Source: Adiantum capillus-veneris
Taxonomy: Eukaryota; Streptophyta; Polypodiopsida; Polypodiales; Pteridaceae
Assembly (NCBI GenBank): GCA_014529385.2
Contig: CM043961.1
Span: forward strand, 13,714,978-13,778,977
Direction: 5' to 3'
DNA: 64,000 nt
Position numbers and translations under genes: made by a program. Position 1 is the first letter of the stretch. Every line of letters starts with the position of its first letter. The notes below the pieces were generated by a model that was given only the letters and a program-made list of their open reading frames with translations, was not told the DNA's origin and searched no databases. Below are positions 57,344-64,000 of this stretch, in pieces.

Positions 57344-57361
57344 TCCCCGGCAACGGCGCCA
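57344..57361 (-). other. Primer binding site of element 2 (tRNA-Asp type)
   Basis: The minus strand reads TGGCGCCGTTGCCGGGGA, the standard primer site of many plant Ty3 elements. Confidence 0.95.
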
Positions 57362-57365
57362 AAAA

Positions 57366-57615
57366 TGTGCGCTCCTTGCCGCACTGTCGAAGCAAGGGAC
57401 TTGCCAATACACCGTATGCGAGCCACAAACGGCTCCAAGCACACAACAAGCCTAAACTAGCAAGCTCAAGAAAACAAAGGGTGTGTCACTCACCGCTCTA
57501 CGCTCGCCTTCATGGTGGATTCCTCGCCGCGATGAAGAAGAAGCTGCAGTCGTGCCGCGCTCAACCGCTTCGCCGCCGTCGTGCCTTCGTAATGCTCGAT
57601 CTCACACACACTCTC

Positions 57616-57654
<39 letters not shown>

Positions 57655-57941
57655 AGGAGGTGAAGAAGAAGAAGATGGAGATGGAGCAAGAGCACTCTTC
57701 AATTGCACGAATGAGAGAATGAGTAAAAATTAGGTTTAGTTGGCTTTTATAGGAGCTCACCCCATTCACACTTGGGCGCCCATGCTTAACCAACTAATCC
57801 CTTGCATGTCCAAGTTAAAGTGCGCCTCTCATTGGCGATCACTCTTACCCTTTTCCTATTGGTCCGACAAGCCCGGTACCTGACTCTAAATAATACAACG
57901 TTTATAGATCATAGGGTGTCCGTGTGCCATGAGGGTTAACA
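57366..57941 (-). repeat. 5' LTR of element 2 (right)
   Basis: It begins TGTGCGCTCCTTGCC and ends GGTTAACA. It differs from the left LTR by about three substitutions and by microsatellite length (57610-57653). Minus-strand TATAAAAG lies at 57744-57751. Confidence 0.94.
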
Positions 57942-59640
57942 CACATTCTCTTCTATATCGTCTATAGTGCATTGAGATATACCAATATTGAAGTCTTCTT
58001 CGTATTACTTTTGACAATCATACACCCAGACTAACATTTCCTCCTCATAGCCAACACTTTCAATGTGATGCAATATCTTTTCGTTGCAAAATATATACAC
58101 TAATTTTTTTGCTCTATCTACCAATAATCTGTTGCGAATAGTGCTATGAACATACTTGTACATACTCCAGTTTCTCTCCAAACTTGAGTTTGCTGCACAT
58201 TGCGCTAGTACTTTCATTGCAAGGGGACGTAAGGTCGGGTAATGCTCTCCACCATTCATCATCCACCACCTCCATGCAAGTAATTTTTTTGCCATTGACT
58301 ATACGAAATCGTTCACAAAAGGACCTTCTTTCAGTCTAAATGCACTCATTTCTTTGATACAATCAATTTGGTTCTGAATATTTTGGAGTAGAACGAGTTG
58401 ACCACGTGATAGAAATTGTTGATCACTTCTATATTGGACATCAGATCTAAATTCCAATACTCTGGAGCGAGCATCTAAGCCACACTATGGAGTGGACTAT
58501 GAGCGCTCTTCCATTTTGCATGAAAATACTTGGCCAAAATTCTCCGTTGTTTGTTGACAGAGAATGGTAGTCACCACTCCTTCTCTACTGCAAACTCTTT
58601 TAGCTCCTTAGGATTTTCAAGACTTTGTTGGATTGGCCACCATGTCATCCACACTTTGCCGAGATTTGGTGCCTTCTGATCAAGGTTGCTAATTGCGAAC
58701 ATATCGGGCATCATTACATGGTATGCATCATTTACACTCCTCCACCAAGAAGTTTTGTTTATGGACCCACGTAGACATGTAATTTTCTCTTTCACTTTTT
58801 CTTTCGGCTCAAGCTGCCATTCGTCAAAGACCGTGCAGTTTATCGTGATGTGTCAATTATTTTTGCGAACCATGTGGTTTCTTCACTAGTATACCAATTC
58901 TTCATCACTTAAGTTTAAACCGTGCATATTACAACCATTGGCGAAAATGGGTGAAAAGCACTTTCTTATTAATTTGCTAGAATTTTTACAATTCTTTGCA
59001 TTGTTCATGACTACTTGAATGACATGTTCAACACCAATTTCTTTAATTACATTAATCAAGTCCTCAAAAATGTATATAATTTTCCACTTTTAATTGCACT
59101 AGAACTGTCAACCGCCTTTATGAACGTTTCTCCCCTTGGACAAACTAGCATTACATTGATAAGTGGTCTTCTTTGTACATTAGACCAACCATCACTCACA
59201 ATTGTGCATTCTGAAAGAAAAATATTCCCAAGTATTATTTTGAAAACATGCTCCATGTAACATTTGTCCAACAGATCATTCTGTATCGTCGTGTAATACG
59301 AAGGGTTGAGGATCCTGGTCCAAACTCACCAATTTTCTTCCATGCGGCCTTCTAATGATTGTTGTTTACCATAACTAGAGCACTTCCAATGAAAAAAATT
59401 GCTTTGGCAAGTGCAGTTTGTGCTTCTTCTAGAGACTGCATTTGAAAGCTTTAATGCAATGATTTTTGACACATTTGCTTAAGTCCACCTTCATTTGACG
59501 CTTAAAAGGAACAATGTTTGGCATTTTCCTCTCCCTGCATAGGCTGTTCTATAGGGTTAGTTGGTGTCAACATAGGATCACGAGAGTTAATATTTGGCTC
59601 TGTCTGCTCTTGTTTCCTGGCCAACTGTCTTTTGAATGTA
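57942..59640 (-). pseudogene. hAT-like transposase (DUF659 + hAT dimerisation), decayed and split
   Basis: The minus-strand frame at 59056-59271 reads LSECTIVSDGWSNVQRRPLI and CPRGETFIKAVDSSSAIKSG, the DUF659 pattern of plant hAT-like transposases. The frame at 58005-58295 reads YPTLRPLAMKVLAQCAANSS, LERNWSMYKYVHSTIRNRL and AKKLVYIFCNEKI, the hAT C-terminal dimerisation domain. Between them the frame at 58571-58795 (INKTSWWRSVNDAYHVMMPD) belongs to the central region. Frames shift several times and stops occur, so it is not active. The extreme C-terminus lies beyond element 2 (52678-52739). No BED finger and no TIRs were identified. Some hAT genes are domesticated, but the breaks argue against it here. 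Confidence 0.85.
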
Positions 59641-59678
59641 AAAATTCAATTATATCTTATTAGTTAAGATTTAAACAC

Positions 59679-59680
<2 letters not shown>

Positions 59681-59730
<50 letters not shown>
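59681..59730. repeat. (CA)n microsatellite
   Basis: This is a perfect AC/CA run of about 50 bp. Confidence 0.96.
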
Positions 59731-59733
<3 letters not shown>

Positions 59734-59842
59734 AATTGTTTTTGTGTAGATCACTCGATTCTTATGTCATGCCTATGCACCATTAAATGCAACAAAAGGC
59801 ATGATTTTCCTTATGCACATATCAATCTCTTATTTCTATAAT

Positions 59843-59926
<84 letters not shown>
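59843..59926. repeat. Compound (CT)n(CA)n microsatellite
   Basis: A CT run to about 59865 changes directly to a CA run to 59926, the same order as in the LTRs of elements 1 and 2, although no LTR sequence surrounds it. Confidence 0.95.
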
Positions 59927-59928
<2 letters not shown>

Positions 59929-59930
59929 AA

Positions 59931-62074
59931 ATAATGCATCACGTCTTCCCTACACACAGAGAGCATACATATTAACTTCAGAAACGGTGTCGATGAAGCC
60001 CCTTGGAGAATGGAATGAGCTGGTCACTTTTGACTGCTATTCCAAGTTGAAGATTCAAAGTCAGATGTCATATCAGATAGAGAGAAAACAGATTCAAATA
60101 TTGACACAAGTACTAGAGTCAAATATTGGACACAAGTACTAGAGATGATATATTTAGATGATGAATTAGAAGTACAACTAGCAATAAGTGCTCATTACAA
60201 TAGAGCTTGATGACAAAAAGAGAAATAACTCCATGATTACAAAGACTCAAGATAGCCTAACGGAGTGACAATGATCGCCAACCTTCACAACAGTTTTAGT
60301 TGTCTCTCTTGCCCAATGAGTCCTTGAAAAATGACTCCTGGGTATAGCTTCTCTATCTTCCTCATCATTGAAATGAACATTTTGTACCTCATGTACAATT
60401 GGGTTTGAAACCACCACAGGCTTTGACTCTTCATCTTCAAGTTCTTCAATTTCTTCTTCATTATCATCCAAAATAAGTCTCTACCAAGGCATTAATTTGT
60501 GTATCATTTTGGGTATCCCATGGCTAATCATTATAAGAAATAACCAATGCATGATTTCCAATATGCAAGTTGTGTGGACACTAGGATACCCACATCTGGC
60601 TACATTTTCTTGTTTGTTGGAGATCGTGTCTCCAGTAGCCCTTATCTTGGCTTCAAAATCCTGTACAAAAAGAACAAGAACGCCCCTTATGAAGGGAGGA
60701 TTGACATTTTTAGCACCTTCACTTTGCTTTGGACACTTTTTTGATCCAGTTTTTGCATGCATGGTGCATGAGAATCACCTTTAGGCCAACTTTCCAAGTT
60801 TTTCACTACACGTGGGAGGCCTGAAGCTTGTGCATTCTTGTCTTCAATAAAATAGAGGGGAGATTGTGGGCCCTCACATGTGTGAACCAATCCCTATAGG
60901 CACAAATCTCTCTCTCCCCCTTTCCTTCATTATGAGGGTGTTTCATTCTTAGATTATATATACCTTTGCTTCATCCCATGCTTCCCATGTGGGATAATCC
61001 CCACTCCCATGTGGCAGTGCGCGAGCCACTTACCTCCAAAAGTTCAAAGAAAAACCCTCCACAAGATCATAAAAACTATTCTTTCTCATGCCCTTTTGAA
61101 TGTTTCCCATCCTCTATAGGGTGAACCACTAAGTGAGCCACAAAGACCGGCTAAAACCTCTAATGGCACACTTACCAAGGCGACCAAATTTGAATGCAAC
61201 TGACCCTTGACAAAATTTTGACTACTAAGACAAATTTAGGAATTTTAGAAAAAATGCATAAATTTGGGACAATTTTTTCAAAGCTTGCAACTTCATTTGG
61301 GTGTCACAATTTCAACTAGATGAGTTGTGATGTTTGTGCACACTTGGAATGATATCAACAAGGGTACTTACAATGTTCACAAGCTATTTGCGAATGCAGA
61401 GAACATACATGAAAACCAATTCCATGCCCACATAGAATTTGCTACTCACTTGCAAAAAATAAAAGTGTTGAGAAGGTCGGTACATTAACACTCAAACATT
61501 GTTTAGCTTATACAAGTCCATAGGACCCATGCACTTCATTTTTAAACAAAGAAGAAGAGCTTTAATAATGTGTATTAGACTCCATGAGTCACAAGGTGAG
61601 AATATGTTATAGCTAGTCCAACCATTTCAAGGTTTCAGCTACTACTTCAAGCTTGGGTATAATCGTGTACACTCCACTCCATATGAGAGAAAAGAACGAT
61701 CTTTACTCTAAGATAATGCAAGACTCCCTAGAACAATGGGTGATAGATGCTATAGCTACCAAAAAAAATTTGGAGTTTACAAGTACAAGCACTATAGGAA
61801 TTTGAGTAGATAGATTCTAATTGACTCTTGAAGGAGTGCCTCAAGGTAAGAAACTTGGACATACTGGGACACTTTTAAGAAAATCAATAGTTGAAAGAAT
61901 CCCCCCCCCTCCCTCTCCGTTGTGAGCATAGATAAAAGAAATGCACCTCAGTAGAATCACATGTATCGCAACAGACAAGGAGAACATCTCCACAAACGAT
62001 AGCCTTGTGACCTACACTACTATATTCTCAATCCCCTCACCACATCTTGCACGTCTTTTGCCTTCCCTCTAGGA
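59931..62074. other. No gene recognised
   Basis: Minus-strand frames at 60247-60471 (acidic, DDNEEEIEELEDEESKP) and 60481-60890 (PLYFIEDKNAQASGLPRVVK) look weakly coding, but I recognise no family and they are short and shifted. The rest shows no feature that can be supported. Confidence 0.4.
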
Positions 62075-62352
62075 CTTACTCGCTCATCTCCTACCTCTAT
62101 GTGCCAAGTGCATTGTGTATGCCCGAATGCTCAGCTCTGAATTAGTCTCCTCATGAATTCTCTCACCCATGTCTTCAAGGTGAAGGAATAGGTGTTTGCA
62201 TCCAAAGAAATGCCTTACTCGCTCAACTCCTACCTCTATGTGTCAAGTGCATTTTCTATGTTTGAATGCTCAACTCTAAATTAGTCTCCTCATGAATTCT
62301 CTCACCCATGTATTCAAGGTGAAGGAATAGGTGTTTGCATCCAAAGAAAGGC
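62075..62352. repeat. Tandem duplication, two units of ~139 bp, with PPR-like minus-strand reading
   Basis: CTTACTCGCTCATCTCCTAC at 62075 recurs at 62214, and the following blocks (GAATTCTCTCACCCATGT, TCAAGGTGAAGGAATAGGTG) are nearly identical. On the minus strand the units read MGERIHEETN, similar to the 'GKRIHDEI' part of PPR repeats, so a PPR fragment may be the source. Confidence 0.75.
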
Positions 62353-62398
62353 CTTCCCTTCACATATGGTGAAAACAATGCCCCACCCATGTCTCCAT

Positions 62399-62430
<32 letters not shown>

Positions 62431-63018
62431 GCAACTTGCCATGCAACCACTCATGAAACTAAGAAAGAGGGAGAGAGTCCCACGACTACGAGAATAAAAA
62501 CAAAGAGAGAGAGAATTTAAAGAGATTCTAACTAATTTCATTTTCCAAAATTGTGCACACATACGCTTGAAAGTTTGAGAAAGAATTAAACTCCCCAAAG
62601 ATCAAGCTTGTGACTCGTGATACGGCTATCCAAAGTGTTCCAAGGAATGAGTCCTCACTCACTCCTCGAACTTGAGTCGGAGCCTTGAGCTTGAGTTTGA
62701 AGCCTTCACCTTTTTCAACTAGTGTTAAAACTAACGATTCTGTGAGCTTCCGTCAAATTTGAAATTCGAATCTAACATCATGAGGATTTATTGCCATAGC
62801 CTATGTCCTGCACACTCCCTACACATGCATCTTCATGTCTGCATATCTTGCGACCAGAAGATGCATGGGGCGGGCTCCTATTAAATGCATACTCAAAAAA
62901 TTTGATTGCCCAAAATTGAAGGAAACGCCCAATAGCAAGCAGAAGTAGTGCCTGTTGACCGTCCACCTCCATTAGAGCCCTAATTTGGGTTGGAGGCCAT
63001 GCGGTAGAAATGGTATGT

Positions 63019-63019
<1 letters not shown>

Positions 63020-63092
<73 letters not shown>
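63020..63092. repeat. Compound (CT)n(CA)n microsatellite
   Basis: A CT run to 63050 is followed by a CA run from 63056 to 63092. Confidence 0.96.
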
Positions 63093-63094
<2 letters not shown>

Positions 63095-63205
63095 CTCTCA
63101 AATGAGGGAGAGAGATAGACGAGTGGATGATGGTAGAAAGCATATCGTGCCTTCATTGCAGCTCACACGCACACACAACGATCAGCAGATAACTCGCAAA
63201 AAAGG

Positions 63206-63207
<2 letters not shown>

Positions 63208-63257
<50 letters not shown>

Positions 63258-63280
63258 CGCGCGTGCGCGCGCGAGCGCGA
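63208..63280. repeat. (CT)n followed by alternating GT/GC tract
   Basis: A CT run to 63240 passes directly into GTGTGT and then GCGCGCGTGCGCGCGCG (to ~63280), an uninterrupted purine-pyrimidine alternation over most of its length. Confidence 0.95.
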
Positions 63281-64000
63281 TGTGCAGGTAACTTGCAGCA
63301 ACAGTTCGAAGTGAAAACAGATAACTTACAAAAACGACATGCTCTCTCTCTCTCTCTCTTTCTTCGAGTAGCAGGTAACTCGCAGCAAGCAGTGTGAAGT
63401 GAAAACAGCAGCAAGCAGTTCAAATTCCACATCGTCAAAAATATAAAAACTAGACCTTGGCAAATTGTGATGTAGGGCAGAGGTCGACGAGCCCAGTTCG
63501 TACGCATGAAAACCTGCAAGATGCTTGCTATGCAAGATTCATAAGGCAAGCTCGCCATAGCTCCCATGAAGACAAGCTCGCCATTGTTGCCTCACTGTTG
63601 GTTCTTTATATCAATGGTGTATAACCAAGAAAAGGCAAGGGAGATGTTGCCTCCAATAGCAGCGCTAGAAGTGGACCGAGGAGCTTATGTGCCACAACAT
63701 TGCAATGGGGCCCTGGCAACCTTCTAGTCATGTTCGCAAACATTGGTGTCAATGATAGGGAACGGAAGTGGGATTGGAGGTCAAATTCCTAGGTTCACAC
63801 CCAACACCCCCTCAACAAAGACAAGAAAAGGGAGAGGAGAAGGAGGATGAAGAAATGTTAGTTATTGGTGAAATGGCTATGGTGGCCTTCCCATTCTATA
63901 AAATTCAGAAGGCAAGCTTTCCATAGCTGCCAAGACACCAAGCTCGACAGCTTATGAAACAAGGGTGTAGTTGTAAGGTAGTAGGTTTGGAGGTAAGATC

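Larger units (their letters stand above)
52740..57941 (-). mobile_element. LTR element 2: gag-less protease-tail element, recently inserted
   Basis: A 5.2 kb minus-strand element with 574 and 576 bp LTRs that differ by about three substitutions and microsatellite length by eye. Perfect TSD CACAT. The primer site is a perfect TGGCGCCGTTGCCGGGGA and the polypurine tract is AGGAAGGGGGGCA. It shares LTRs, leader, tail and 3' region with element 1 but has no gag domain, no CCHC knuckle, no RT and no integrase. Its coding part is a leader joined to a canonical protease (212 codons with stop), then in the same frame a 295-residue tail. Mobilisation must have been in trans. Near-identical LTRs indicate a recent insertion. 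Confidence 0.92.
62353..64000. other. Microsatellite-rich DNA, no gene recognised
   Basis: A GA run lies at 62400-62429. Between 63170 and 63420 the phrases 'CAG.TAACT.GCA' and 'GAAGTGAAAACAG' recur three or more times around CT runs, a degenerate local repeat. The last 400 bases repeat GACAAGCTCGCCAT-like and 'AAGGCAAGCT' words but show no gene. Confidence 0.5.

Noticed and set aside
60247-60471. Acidic minus-strand frame (DDNEEEIEELEDEESKP) resembling the linker before a Copia RT
   Set aside because: No integrase or RT follows on either side, and acidic low-complexity stretches are common.

Overview
The window reads as nuclear DNA of a land plant. It holds a spliced leucine-rich-repeat receptor kinase with GT-AG introns, a decayed pentatricopeptide-repeat (PPR) gene, plant-type Ty3 and Copia retroelements, and hAT and En/Spm-like transposase remnants. 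The very frequent long (CT)n, (GA)n and (CA)n microsatellites, and PPR fragments of the 'YAQHGCGKEAL' and 'LSPDAITYGCTLK' style, suggest a fern. That lineage call is an inference of moderate strength. I recognise no intact single-copy gene; the window is mostly repeats and gene relics.

Layout. 0-5 kb: low-complexity DNA, local tandem duplications and a minus-strand PPR pseudogene. 5.8-6.7 kb: two related MITE-like elements in opposite orientation, forming a ~900 bp imperfect palindrome. 9-11.6 kb: an En/Spm-like transposase fragment, then a 5'-truncated Ty3 pol relic (end of RT, RNase H, integrase). 16.3-18.5 kb: a compact non-autonomous LTR element with TSD, tRNA-iMet-type primer site and polypurine tract. 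19.8-24.8 kb: a 5 kb LTR element on the minus strand (164 bp LTRs, TSD TTGGC) that keeps only the last codons of a Ty3 polyprotein. 27.8-31.8 kb: the LRR receptor kinase, with three exons, two frameshifts and one nonsense codon. 32.9-36 kb: complex satellite-like and microsatellite DNA. 37.8-40.8 kb: the 5' part of a Copia element (primer site, long leader, gag).

42-60 kb is the most interesting part. Two related LTR elements lie on the minus strand. Element 1 (42863-51871, TSD ATAAT) codes for a leader protein, gag, four CCHC knuckles, a DGG-type protease and a tail protein with W-[VI]-P-K motifs. Element 2 (52740-57941, TSD CACAT, nearly identical LTRs) lacks gag; the leader is joined directly to a canonical DTG protease, followed by the same tail. 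I see no reverse transcriptase, RNase H or integrase in either, so both would depend on another element for mobilisation. Element 1 split an older plus-strand ORF of unknown family. Element 2 split the 3' end of an hAT-like (DUF659/hATC) transposase gene. In both cases the broken reading frame continues on the other side of the insertion.

60-64 kb holds microsatellites, a tandem duplication with a weak PPR-like reading, and no recognised gene.
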